DNA of 64,000 bases from Leuconostoc citreum. GTDB taxonomy: Bacteria > Bacillota > Bacilli > Lactobacillales > Lactobacillaceae. The translations under genes and the position numbers were made by a program. The notes beneath the pieces are model-generated. The model worked only from the letters and a program-made list of their open reading frames with translations, was not told the origin of the DNA and ran no database searches. The stretch spans positions 671,001 to 735,000 of the forward strand of contig NZ_PUFH01000005.1 in assembly GCF_004354555.1 (NCBI RefSeq). Reading direction: 5' to 3'. Of this stretch, positions 28,015 through 36,488 are shown in pieces (position 1 is the stretch's first letter; each line of letters starts with the position of its first letter).

Positions 28015-28845
28015 TTACTGACCTGCATACTGATTAATAAAATCAGCAACAGCACCTTGATTATTAGTCGTTTTTAATACAACATCAGCAATGGCTTTGA
28101 TTTCAGGTTTAGCATTCGCTACAGCAACGCCGACACCTGCTTTTTTAATTTGCGCTGCATCATTCAAATTATCTCCCAATGCAGCAGTACGCTCATGAGA
28201 AATATTTAAAATATCAGCTAATTCCAATGCAGCCGTGCCTTTATCGACACCTTCTGGATTGAATTCAACATAACGTTCTGAACTAAACGTCAACAACACG
28301 TCTTTTTCAACCACCGCAGTAACTGCATCAGCTATTTTCTGACGTACTGCTGGATCTGGGTGTTCGAAGATGACTTTCATAATGGGTGCTTCTTCTGATA
28401 AAAACGTCAGGTTATCATCAGTTAGTGCTGTATAGGGTACTTGCCGTTCTGCCATATATTTCTTATCCGATGGTGAAATATTATAAATAAACAGTTTGTC
28501 TAGCGTGTAGATATGTGTATCAACATCAGCTTGTACCTGTCCCAACTTAAATATTTTTTTTGCTAAGTCAAGTGACATACCATGTTGCAAAATCACCTTT
28601 TCAACACCAGCCGGTGATATCGCAACGATAGCACCACCATTGTACGATATCACGTATTGTGTCTGCTGATTAAGGCCTAATGTATTGAGTGTGCCATAAA
28701 CTGATTTATATGAGCGTCCCGTATTTGGGACGAAATAACCACCGTTTTTTGTAAAATCTTGGATTGCCTCGATATTTTTAGGGTTGATACTACCATCATC
28801 ATTAAGTAATGTTTCATCTAAATCTGATAAAATTAACTGAATCAT
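28015..28845 (-). CDS. Cof-type HAD-IIB sugar-phosphate phosphatase
   Basis: 276 residues. Motif I is LSDLDETLLNDD at residues 5-16, with the nucleophile Asp7 and acid/base Asp9; motif IV is ALGDNLNDAAQIKKAGVGVAVANA near the C-terminus. The family dephosphorylates sugar phosphates and other small phosphoesters, and the cap domain here is the IIB type. The particular substrate cannot be predicted. It is the first gene of a three-gene unit ending in the CPBP protein. Confidence 0.88.
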   Translation of the reverse strand: MIQLILSDLDETLLNDDGSINPKNIEAIQDFTKNGGYFVPNTGRSYKSVYGTLNTLGLNQQTQYVISYNGGAIVAISPAGVEKVILQHGMSLDLAKKIFKLGQVQADVDTHIYTLDKLFIYNISPSDKKYMAERQVPYTALTDDNLTFLSEEAPIMKVIFEHPDPAVRQKIADAVTAVVEKDVLLTFSSERYVEFNPEGVDKGTAALELADILNISHERTAALGDNLNDAAQIKKAGVGVAVANAKPEIKAIADVVLKTTNNQGAVADFINQYAGQ

Positions 28846-28897
28846 GTATTTTCACCTTTCAACTGTCATTAATTACATTATACCTAAACTAGCCAAT

Positions 28898-29353
28898 TTA
28901 TTCGTGATTAACTTGGCCAATAAAATTAAATCGCTCACCACATTTTGCACAACGGTAGTTTGCCGTATTAAAGCGACGTTGTCGATAAACTGAGTGTTGA
29001 TTTTGACAACGATACAACCATAAACGATAATGCTTTTTGCTATCTGATAGTTTTGGCGCGTATCTTAAGCCTGCAACACGCTGTAGCAACTGTTTAAAAT
29101 CTAAATCACGATGTTGATAACCTTTGTTTGCTATGTGTAAATGATAGTGTACCAGCTCATGCTTAATGATACCGATAAATTCTGGTAGATCAGACATGCT
29201 AGGATTAAATTCCAAGTTATGAGTTTGTAGTAAATAACGTCCGCCCGTAGTTTTTAAACGACGATTAAAGGACGCCTTGTGTTGAAATGTCAGGTTAAAA
29301 TAACTGATGGACACTTGTTTCACTAAATTTTGTAATTCTATTTCTGTCATCAT
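28898..29353 (-). CDS. SprT family zinc metallopeptidase-like protein
   Basis: 151 residues. The HExxH zinc motif is in GIIKHELVHYHLHI, and a C-terminal zinc ribbon is formed by CQNQH and CAKC. SprT-like domains are related to the DNA-protein crosslink protease SPRTN, but bacterial members of this small type (YdcK-like) lack a proven function. The ATG overlaps the stop of the upstream permease fusion by 4 bp (ATGA). A second ATG follows immediately. Confidence 0.85.
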   Translation of the reverse strand: MMTEIELQNLVKQVSISYFNLTFQHKASFNRRLKTTGGRYLLQTHNLEFNPSMSDLPEFIGIIKHELVHYHLHIANKGYQHRDLDFKQLLQRVAGLRYAPKLSDSKKHYRLWLYRCQNQHSVYRQRRFNTANYRCAKCGERFNFIGQVNHE

Positions 29354-30864
29354 TTCAATAGGCCATGCGCAACCAAGTATGCTTTAGCAACTTTTGACGC
29401 GCTCTCATGCTTAACATTAACCGCATAGTTCATTTTCTGCATATCGGTATTAGAAATTCGATTATCTAAGCGATTTAGGGCTTTAATAATATGTGGATTG
29501 CGACTTGCAAACTCAGACTTCATCAAAGCGGCACCCTGATAAAATGGGAAAAAGTGTTTGTCGTCGGTAAGCACTTTTAATTTGTAGGCCACCAATTGTG
29601 AATCAGTAGCATAAGCATCAACAACATTGACTTGATCTTGGTTAATTGCTTGGTAACGTAATGCTGGATCCAAACTAACTGTTGGCATTTTTAACCCATA
29701 CATTTTTTCAACCCCAGGCATGCCATCAGAGCGATCTAAAAATTCTGCCGTCATACCTGCTTTGGCATTTGGTAACTTAGTCAAATCGCCGATACTATTC
29801 AGCCCGTATTTTTGAGCAGCTTTTTGTGTCACCGCAATAGCATAAGTATCATTAAAACGCATTGGTTTGGTTAACAGAAGACCTTGTTGTTTCGCTACTT
29901 TTTGTGCAGCATTATAAGTAGTTTGTGCATCAGCGCCAATCGGTAACTTAACAGGGTTTTTAGCAAGAGAAGCTGTTACTGTGCCTGTAAATTCAGGGTA
30001 AATGTCAATTTTATTACTTTTTAATGCTTGATATAAAAATGTTGTCACACCAAAGCTTGGCTTTAAAATAACCTTAGTATTAGGTTGTTCTGCTTTAATT
30101 AACTGTGCATACATATTAATTAAAATTTCTGGTTCGGATCCAAGCTTACCAGCAACCGTGATAGTCTGCGGTGCTGACTTATCTGGCAGTAATGGCACAA
30201 CACTGCCACCAATAAACAAAATAAGCAACAAGGATAAGGTGATACGACGTAGCCAACCTCGCAGGCGAAACAGCCAATTGATGAGTTGACCGCCTAATAT
30301 TGCTAAAATTGCCGAAGCAATCGCACCAATCAAAATCAAGTCAGTATTATTGCGATCGATGCCAAGTAGAATAAAATCACCTAAGCCACCTGCGCCAATC
30401 AGGGAAGCCAAAGTAGCGGTTCCGATAATTAGCACTGTTGCTGTACGAATTCCAGCTATAATGTTGGGCATAGCCAAAGGAATTTGAATCAATCTTAATA
30501 CACGACGTCTGGATAATCCGAGTGCCTTTCCTGCGTTTAAGGTATCTTGTGGTACACCGCTTAAACCCAGATAAGTATTTTGAAAAATTGGCAGTAGCGC
30601 ATAAATGATTAGCGCGATAAGTGCCGCCGGTGTACCAATGCCAACTAGTGGTATTAATAGTCCCAAGACAGCTAAAGACGGTAATGTCTGAAATACGCCG
30701 GTAATCTGTAAAAGCCATTCTGCATAACGCCGGTGTTTTTCTGACCAAACCGCAAGCGGAATGGCAATTAGAGAGGCAATAATAATTGCAACGACTGTTA
30801 ATTGAATATGCTGCCACAAGGCTGCCAGAAACTCACTGTGACGCGTAATCAATGTATGCCACAT
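29350..30864 (-). CDS. Quaternary-amine ABC transporter, permease fused to substrate-binding domain (OpuB/OpuC type)
   Basis: 504 residues. Residues 1-215 form a BPD-type permease with six helices and the EAA-like loop GKALGLSRRRVLRLIQIPLAMPNIIAGIR. Residues 230-504 are a ProX/OsmF-like binding domain, with SEPEILINMYAQLIKAEQ, IDIYPEFTGT and a conserved C-terminal helical region. It imports glycine betaine, carnitine or choline for osmoprotection; the exact solute is unknown. It has a plausible own promoter (TTGCGT-17-TACAAT) and an AAGGA ribosome binding site. No ATPase gene is adjacent on either side, which is unusual for this family. Confidence 0.88.
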   Translation of the reverse strand: MWHTLITRHSEFLAALWQHIQLTVVAIIIASLIAIPLAVWSEKHRRYAEWLLQITGVFQTLPSLAVLGLLIPLVGIGTPAALIALIIYALLPIFQNTYLGLSGVPQDTLNAGKALGLSRRRVLRLIQIPLAMPNIIAGIRTATVLIIGTATLASLIGAGGLGDFILLGIDRNNTDLILIGAIASAILAILGGQLINWLFRLRGWLRRITLSLLLILFIGGSVVPLLPDKSAPQTITVAGKLGSEPEILINMYAQLIKAEQPNTKVILKPSFGVTTFLYQALKSNKIDIYPEFTGTVTASLAKNPVKLPIGADAQTTYNAAQKVAKQQGLLLTKPMRFNDTYAIAVTQKAAQKYGLNSIGDLTKLPNAKAGMTAEFLDRSDGMPGVEKMYGLKMPTVSLDPALRYQAINQDQVNVVDAYATDSQLVAYKLKVLTDDKHFFPFYQGAALMKSEFASRNPHIIKALNRLDNRISNTDMQKMNYAVNVKHESASKVAKAYLVAHGLLK

Positions 30865-30966
30865 ATTTTACTGTCCTTTCTTCATCCATAATTTATTGTA
30901 TAGAGCCCATTGTACAGATAAAAAAGCGATGACGCAAAAGCAAATGAACGTTACACCACAAAATGA

Positions 30967-32310
30967 TTAAAAGAAGTAAGGTAAATCAGAGGCGATTGTC
31001 GGGTAAGCATAAATATGATTGGTTACGTCTTGATAATTTGCTTTTTGGTTAATTGCTGATGTGAGATAGTTAATTAATTCATCAGCATGTGTGCCAATTA
31101 CAGTCGCACCAACAATAACCCCAGCATCATCAAGGATTATTTTAGCATGAACAACTGGTTCGCCCATACGATAATAGCTAAACCAATTTGTCATATCTAA
31201 ACTGTGACTAGTAAGATTTGGCTGGTTTTCAGCTTGTTCAAGCGTTACACCAACTTGAGCTAACTTAGGTGTGCCATAGACAACAACTGGTATGGCAGGA
31301 TAATTAATTGGTGATTGCTGAGCGTTAACAATTACCTTAGCTACATAACGCCCTTCGTAAGCACCTACAGGCGTAAGCTTTGCAACACCAGAGTTAGCGA
31401 CATCTCCAACAGCATAAATATGAGGATTGGTTGTTCTGAGATACTGATTTACTCTCACGCCAGAATGCTCATACATCACACCCGCGTGATTTAAGGCTAA
31501 CGTATCTGCATTACTGAGTCTACCGACAGCACTGATAACTTTTCCGACTTTTATACCACTATTCTGGTTGCTATGAACAACAAAATCATGATTGTCTTGA
31601 CTGATGGCACTAACTTGCATATTGTAGTGAATAATTACCCCGCGTTTTTCGAGTGCATTGACTAAGCGCTTGACAAGTTCTTCGTTGAATTGCTTCAAAG
31701 GTCTTTGATTGTGCACAATCAAATGTACCTCGGCACCTGCGCCTGCTGCTATGGCCGCAAATTCAAATGCAATATAGCCCCCACCAATAATGGCAATGGC
31801 CTTTGGCATTGTGGCTAGGCTCAAAAATGCTTCAGAATCAATCGCCAAATCAGCACCCGGTACAGTCAATTTTGCTGGCCGTTGACCAACGGCAATAACC
31901 CAGTCGGTCGCCTTGATAGTAGTATCTGTTGCCCCAATTTTAACTGTATTATGATTCACAAATTGCGCTTGACCAAAAGCATGATCAATCTCATTTGTTG
32001 CTAAAGAAGCCAATGTGCTTTCTGATACTTTTGATGTAAATTGAGTTTTATGCGCCATTAATGCCGACCAATCAATTGCGTTGTGTCCTTTAACACCCTT
32101 ATCGGCTAAGAAAGTAACACTTTCTTTGGCTTCCACAGCAGCCAGTAGTAATTTTTTAGGATCGCAACCATAGTTTGGACATGTTCCACCCCAAAGATAT
32201 TTTTCGATGACAACAACTGACTTACCTGCTTTTTTTAAATCTTGCGCGGCTGCTAAACCAGCTGGCCCAGAACCAATAATACCTACATCATATTTTTTAA
32301 TAGTCATCAT
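30967..32310 (-). CDS. FAD-dependent pyridine nucleotide-disulfide oxidoreductase, atypical
   Basis: 447 residues. The FAD motif GIIGSGPAGLAAAQ is at 10-23 and the redox disulfide is Cys44/Cys49 in WGGTCPNYGCDPKK. A second Rossmann motif IIGGGYIAFEFA and ATP-like VGDVANS FAD motif follow. The C-terminal dimerisation domain has YAYPTIASD where glutathione reductase and lipoamide dehydrogenase have HPT..E, so the catalytic His-Glu pair is missing. Many proteins are auto-named glutathione reductase in this clade, but its substrate is unknown. It lies 49 bp after the fRMsr gene with no visible terminator, so it is probably co-transcribed from the Met T-box promoter. Confidence 0.85.
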   Translation of the reverse strand: MMTIKKYDVGIIGSGPAGLAAAQDLKKAGKSVVVIEKYLWGGTCPNYGCDPKKLLLAAVEAKESVTFLADKGVKGHNAIDWSALMAHKTQFTSKVSESTLASLATNEIDHAFGQAQFVNHNTVKIGATDTTIKATDWVIAVGQRPAKLTVPGADLAIDSEAFLSLATMPKAIAIIGGGYIAFEFAAIAAGAGAEVHLIVHNQRPLKQFNEELVKRLVNALEKRGVIIHYNMQVSAISQDNHDFVVHSNQNSGIKVGKVISAVGRLSNADTLALNHAGVMYEHSGVRVNQYLRTTNPHIYAVGDVANSGVAKLTPVGAYEGRYVAKVIVNAQQSPINYPAIPVVVYGTPKLAQVGVTLEQAENQPNLTSHSLDMTNWFSYYRMGEPVVHAKIILDDAGVIVGATVIGTHADELINYLTSAINQKANYQDVTNHIYAYPTIASDLPYFF

Positions 32311-32359
32311 CTTACCCCGTCACTTTCATTCCTGATAAAACGCAAGGTACTATCACATT

Positions 32360-32842
32360 TTACTTATACACATATTCTAACAAAGTCTGGACAAAATGCT
32401 CCAAACTTACTTGATCTTCTAGGGTAAAGCGATTCAGCTCAGGCGAGTCAATGTCTAAAACACCAAGGCGTTTACCATCTCTCGTTATGATTGGCACCAC
32501 AATCTCTGACTTAGATTCAGGATCACAAACAATATGACCTGAAAAACTATGAACATCTGAAACGATAATCGTTTTCTGAGCAGAAAAAGCTTTGCCTACA
32601 ACCCCTGACTCTGGCGAAATAAGTGCCACGGCTGGTTTACCCAAAAACGGTCCCACAACTAATTTATCGGATTCTTCATCATAAAGATAGAAACCAACCC
32701 AATTTAACTGCTTCATATTTTGAAATAGAATTGCAGCTGCATTTGAATAATTAGCGAGTTGATAATTTTGACTTACTTCACCTTGAATCCAGGTCTCTAA
32801 TAGTTGTGAAATCAAAGGTACTCTATTTTGTTCTTCTAACAT
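32360..32842 (-). CDS. Free methionine-(R)-sulfoxide reductase (GAF domain, fRMsr)
   Basis: 160 residues, one GAF domain with the family sequence SDVHSFSGHIVCDPESKSEIVVPI. The enzyme reduces free methionine-R-sulfoxide to methionine. The catalytic cysteine (Cys118 in E. coli fRMsr) is Cys106 here and is the only cysteine. The two other family cysteines (E. coli Cys84 and Cys94) align with Val72 and Val82, at exactly conserved spacings of 10 and 24 residues. It has a GAGG ribosome binding site and is the first gene after a Met T-box leader. Confidence 0.88.
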   Translation of the reverse strand: MLEEQNRVPLISQLLETWIQGEVSQNYQLANYSNAAAILFQNMKQLNWVGFYLYDEESDKLVVGPFLGKPAVALISPESGVVGKAFSAQKTIIVSDVHSFSGHIVCDPESKSEIVVPIITRDGKRLGVLDIDSPELNRFTLEDQVSLEHFVQTLLEYVYK

Positions 32843-32884
32843 TGTAATTCACCTCAACAGTTATCTATTATTATCAAAAAAATG

Positions 32885-33170
32885 AAAAAGCATCCCTGCA
32901 TAAAAAATTTACGCAGGGACGCTTAGCGTGGTACCACCCATGTTCATAACCACAAAACTGGTTATCTTAAGACGCAAATTTTTAGCCTAACAATCTAAAA
33001 ATTTACCTCAGAAAGATAACGGTTTCTACCGGATCACTAGCTTTCACCAGGTTACATGTTACATGAGTTCATCTTCACACAAACAACTTGACTGTTTTCA
33101 CCAAACACAGCTCTCTTAGCAACTCACTCGTGCAACGCTTCTCAACATTTATTTGATTAACTTGAGCTTT
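32885..33170 (-). ncRNA. T-box riboswitch (Met) upstream of the fRMsr gene
   Basis: The minus-strand leader contains a classic stem I: GTGAGTT pairs with AACTCAT at the base, and AGAGAGC marks the AG-bulge arm. The triplet just before the 3' base arm, after GAAG, is ATG (33072-33070), so the specifier reads Met. The T-box core GGGTGGTACCACG lies at 32939-32926, with UGGU complementary to ACCA of tRNA-Met. It is followed by a terminator, a 16-pair near-perfect stem at 32889-32923, then TTTTTCATT. Uncharged tRNA-Met should favour read-through into the sulfoxide reductase gene. Confidence 0.92.
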
Positions 33171-33199
33171 AGTATACACTAACGTTTAGTAAGTGTCAA
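33171..33199 (-). promoter_or_regulatory. Promoter of the Met T-box unit
   Basis: On the minus strand TTGACA (33199-33194) and TATACT (33176-33171) are separated by exactly 17 bases, a near-consensus vegetative promoter. Confidence 0.88.
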
Positions 33200-33220
33200 A
33201 CAACCTTTTTAGGTTGTTTG
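33197..33220 (-). terminator. Hairpin at the end of acpP
   Basis: CAAACAACC and GGTTGTTTG form a 9-bp stem over a 6-base loop. There is no T run after it on the minus strand, and its 3' arm contains part of the downstream TTGACA. It may be a weak terminator or only an mRNA 3'-end stabiliser. Confidence 0.4.
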
Positions 33221-33460
33221 ATGCGTTACAATATAGTCAACAGTTTGTTGCAAGGTAACAAGGCTTTCAGCATCTTCATCAGAAATACTGACATTAAACA
33301 TGTCTTCGACTTCTAACACTAATTCCACAAAATCAATTGAATCAGCATCAATATCTGTTAAAAAATTCAAGTCCGGGGTAATTGCATCTCGGTTAACATT
33401 AAATCGTTGCGCAATTTCGTCTGCCATCATATTATAAATAGCGTCTTTTTCCATAGCCAT
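33209..33460 (-). CDS. acpP: Acyl carrier protein
   Basis: 83 residues from ATG 33460, chosen because GGAG lies eight bases upstream; a longer in-frame start eight codons earlier has no such site. Ser41 in DADSIDFVEL is the phosphopantetheine attachment site. It carries acyl chains in fatty-acid synthesis. It follows plsX at 54 bp, the usual fatty-acid and phospholipid neighbourhood. The sequence DSI instead of DSL and a longish N-terminus are within family variation. Whether it is the only ACP of the genome cannot be told. Confidence 0.92.
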   Translation of the reverse strand: MAMEKDAIYNMMADEIAQRFNVNRDAITPDLNFLTDIDADSIDFVELVLEVEDMFNVSISDEDAESLVTLQQTVDYIVTHQTT

Positions 33461-33514
33461 TATGTGATCTCCAATATCATTCAATCATTAACTCCAAAAT
33501 AGTATACCACATAT

Positions 33515-34561
33515 TTAAGCGTTTATTTGCGCATTAAGCGCTTCCTTACCGGCTTGTAATTCTTCTGTATGTGTATCAATATAATTTTGAATATCACTGA
33601 CCAAATGCTGATCAATCATTGTCTTAATTTGTCCCATTGTATTCGCAACTGCTGTCGCTTTAGCCGAACCATGCGTCTTAACCACTGGCGCCTTAACGCC
33701 TAATATAACAGCGCCGCCAGCCTCATTATAGTCTAATTTCTTTTGAATCGATTTGAAAGCTGGCTTTAGCAACGCACCGCCCATTTTACCGCGCGTACCT
33801 GAATCCATAATTGCTGCTTTGATTTGCTTAAGCATCATCAAAGCAGTGCCTTCGGTTGCCTTCAAAGCAGCATTACCAGAAAAACCATCAGCCACAACAA
33901 CGTCAGCAGTGCCTTCCAATAATTCACGTGCTTCAATATTGCCTAAAAAGTTAAACGATGGCGCATTTTTCATTAATTGATGCGCTACTTTATGCACTTC
34001 ATCGCCTTTATCTTCTTCTGCACCATTATTAAGCAACCGAACTGTGGGTGATTGGATGCCTAACACATGAGAAGCGTAAAAACTGCCTAAAATACCATAT
34101 TGATATAAGTGTGCTGGTTTACTATCTGCGTTAGCACCCAAATCCATGAAGACGAACTGATCGTGTTCACCTTCAAAGCTAGGTAGCGCCGTTGCCAATG
34201 CAGGTCGATCTACACCTTTAATACGTCCTACCAAAAAGATGGCACTTGATAGTAACGCACCTGTATTACCTGCACTAAATAATGCATCAGCGTGCCCTTC
34301 TTTAACAGCAAGCGCAGCGCGTACCATCGAAGAATCTTTTTTACGGCGCATAGCCTTAACTGGTTCGTCACCCATTTCGATCACTTCAGTGGTGGGTATG
34401 AGTTCAATACGTTCCCAATTAGTCACGAGTGGTTTCACTTCAGAGGCGGTCCCATAGAGTTGAAAATCAATATCATCGTAACGATCACGTGCTATTTCAA
34501 TCCCTTTAACGATTTCAAGTGGTGCAAAATCACCACCCATCGCATCTACTGCTATTTTCAT
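33515..34561 (-). CDS. plsX: Phosphate acyltransferase PlsX
   Basis: 348 residues. The family start KIAVDAMGGDFAPLEIVKG and internal segments FSAGNTGALLSSAIFLVGRI and VADGFSGNAALKATEGTA identify PlsX. It converts acyl-ACP to acyl-phosphate for phospholipid synthesis by PlsY, at the membrane surface. There is no Shine-Dalgarno directly before ATG 34561. The nearest GGAGG is at 34609-34605, more than 40 bases upstream, with a small hairpin between. Confidence 0.95.
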   Translation of the reverse strand: MKIAVDAMGGDFAPLEIVKGIEIARDRYDDIDFQLYGTASEVKPLVTNWERIELIPTTEVIEMGDEPVKAMRRKKDSSMVRAALAVKEGHADALFSAGNTGALLSSAIFLVGRIKGVDRPALATALPSFEGEHDQFVFMDLGANADSKPAHLYQYGILGSFYASHVLGIQSPTVRLLNNGAEEDKGDEVHKVAHQLMKNAPSFNFLGNIEARELLEGTADVVVADGFSGNAALKATEGTALMMLKQIKAAIMDSGTRGKMGGALLKPAFKSIQKKLDYNEAGGAVILGVKAPVVKTHGSAKATAVANTMGQIKTMIDQHLVSDIQNYIDTHTEELQAGKEALNAQINA

Positions 34562-34668
34562 ATATTTAAAATCTACTAGCTACTATTACTCGAGCTAGAG
34601 ATATCCTCCAAATTATTAATCTGTTCTCTATTCTATCATTTATTCCGTTACAACGTCGACTATTCACA

Positions 34669-36051
34669 CTATTTCGCTTGATGATGCTTACGTGTTAAGA
34701 AAAATACAATCGACATAATAATCAAGAAGCCCAAGCCTATAAACAAAGGTATCCTTGTTGCAGGATTGACAACCATATAAGCCAAAGTCACCAGTAACAT
34801 GATTATCGCAAAATAATTTGTAAATGGTGCTAGTGGCATCTTAAACGGATGATCAGCCATATGATGTTTATTATCATGTCTGAATTTAATTTGACACCAT
34901 AAAATGACAAACCACGGAATCATACCAGGCAATGTACTAGCAGAATAGACTAATACGAAAATACTTGAACTACCATGCCAAAATAACGGCAATAAAGCAT
35001 TAAGTATAATACCAATTAGAATTCCACCCGACATGGCCAAAACCGGTAAAGTCGGCACACGATGCTTTGATAATTTCAAAAATTTTGGTGACAATTCTTT
35101 ATTCAGAGCTAATGTGTATAACATACGGCTAGAACTAAAGATCCCCGAATTTAGAGCTGACATAGCAGCCGTCAACATGACGAAATTAATAATACCAGCT
35201 GCTGCTGTAATCCCTACGCGTGAGAACGTTTCTACAAAGGGTGAACCAAGCTGATCCAACTTATTCCATGGATAAATCGTCACAATAACAAAAATTGCCC
35301 CAATATAAAATATCAAGATACGAGCAACAATTGATCGAATTGCTGCAACAATCGCATGTTTAGGATTTTCAGTTTCTCCGGCGGTAATACCAATAATTTC
35401 AATACCTTGATAGGACGTCATCACAATCGATAAAGCGAACATGAAGCCATTAAAACCACCAGCAAAGAATGGTCCATGTGACCATAAGTTTGAAAAGCCA
35501 ATGGGATGCCAACCATTACCAAAGCCAAGTAGAATAACCATTAAGCCCAAAATGATCATTAAGATAATTGTGACCACCTTAATCATTGAGAACCATGACT
35601 CCATGTTACCGTAAGCTTTAACCGTTGTCATATTAGCTAATGTCAAGGTCCCCAAAACAACAATCCCAGTAACCCAATTAGGCACACCTGGGAACCAATA
35701 GTTGAGATATAGACCAACCGCAATTGTTTCTGACACACCAACGGTCAACCACTGGAAGACATTTGACCACACAGTCAAGTATCCGGCTAATGGATGAATG
35801 TATTTTGTAGCATAATTGGCAAAAGAACCAACCGTTGGATCAACGTATAACATTTCTCCCAATGCACGCATGACGAGATAAAGCACAACGCCAGCTAAAG
35901 CATAGGCTAAAACAACAGAAACCCCTGTCCACTTAATTGTTGAGGAAGACCCCATAAATAAACCAACACCAATCGTTCCGCCTAAGGCGATCATCTGCAT
36001 TTGATTGGATGACAAATCTCTATTTAAGCCACCATTATTTTTTCCTGCCAT
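34669..36051 (-). CDS. APC family amino-acid permease, probable lysine or basic amino-acid transporter
   Basis: 460 residues from ATG 36051 with GGGAG five bases upstream. A nine-codon longer start is less likely. Twelve membrane helices and the AAT-family signature LSSNQMQMIALGGTIGVGLFMGSSSTI and YQGIEIIGITAGETENPKHA place it with the LysP/ProY/AapA group of proton symporters. Sequence alone does not fix the substrate. The leader in front of it is a T-box whose specifier position reads AAA (Lys), and the sensed tRNA-Lys gene lies immediately upstream on the same strand, so lysine import is the best prediction. Confidence 0.85.
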   Translation of the reverse strand: MAGKNNGGLNRDLSSNQMQMIALGGTIGVGLFMGSSSTIKWTGVSVVLAYALAGVVLYLVMRALGEMLYVDPTVGSFANYATKYIHPLAGYLTVWSNVFQWLTVGVSETIAVGLYLNYWFPGVPNWVTGIVVLGTLTLANMTTVKAYGNMESWFSMIKVVTIILMIILGLMVILLGFGNGWHPIGFSNLWSHGPFFAGGFNGFMFALSIVMTSYQGIEIIGITAGETENPKHAIVAAIRSIVARILIFYIGAIFVIVTIYPWNKLDQLGSPFVETFSRVGITAAAGIINFVMLTAAMSALNSGIFSSSRMLYTLALNKELSPKFLKLSKHRVPTLPVLAMSGGILIGIILNALLPLFWHGSSSIFVLVYSASTLPGMIPWFVILWCQIKFRHDNKHHMADHPFKMPLAPFTNYFAIIMLLVTLAYMVVNPATRIPLFIGLGFLIIMSIVFFLTRKHHQAK

Positions 36052-36115
36052 ACGTACTCCCTTGCCATATTCATTCAAATAAAAACCAATGTGTTAAATG
36101 CCAGCGTCAAAAAAA

Positions 36116-36368
36116 AGCGCCCCTAGAACATATTATGATGTTCTAGGGGCGCTTTTGCGCGGTACCAACCCAATTTTGGACATTCTGGAACGCCCATCTT
36201 ACGATAATTAGGTTAACGACCAATTACACCGACATTGCTTTCAGTACATAACCTAATCACAATATGCTTCAACGGTAGTTTTTCGTCAGCTACTTTCACC
36301 ACTTTCAGCAACCGTGGTGTCTCTTTAAAAGTAAACATAACTAATCGTCCGTCTCAACGCTTGTAACA
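36116..36368 (-). ncRNA. T-box riboswitch, probable Lys specifier
   Basis: The minus-strand leader has stem I with TAGTT pairing to AACTA at its base. By the same geometry as the Met T-box in this window, the codon before the 3' arm is AAA (36283-36281), after GACG. The AG-bulge region AAAGAGAC and a distal hairpin CACCAC/GTGGTG follow the normal order. The T-box core GGGTTGGTACCGCG is at 36171-36158. A 16-pair terminator at 36116-36153 with a run of eight T ends the leader before the permease gene. Confidence 0.9.
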
Positions 36369-36397
36369 ATAATACTATGGTTTTTGTATTTTTGCAA
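36369..36397 (-). promoter_or_regulatory. Promoter of the Lys T-box unit
   Basis: TTGCAA (36397-36392) and TATTAT (36374-36369) on the minus strand are 17 bases apart. Confidence 0.7.
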
Positions 36398-36417
36398 ATA
36401 CTTTTTTCATTACAATA

Positions 36418-36451
36418 AAAAAGCAAGTAACTTTGAAGTTACTTGCTTTTT
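36418..36451. terminator. Terminator after tRNA-Lys
   Basis: A perfect 16-bp stem (AAAAAGCAAGTAACTT and complement) with a 2-base loop. It ends the tRNA-Lys transcript and separates it from the T-box promoter. Confidence 0.9.
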
Positions 36452-36488
36452 ATGGAATATCCCAAAGGTCTCCTGATAGTTATATCAG

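Noticed and set aside
30377..30817. 146-codon open frame inside the OpuB/C permease gene
   Set aside because: Same-strand alternate frame of a well-supported gene; no ribosome binding site and low-complexity composition.
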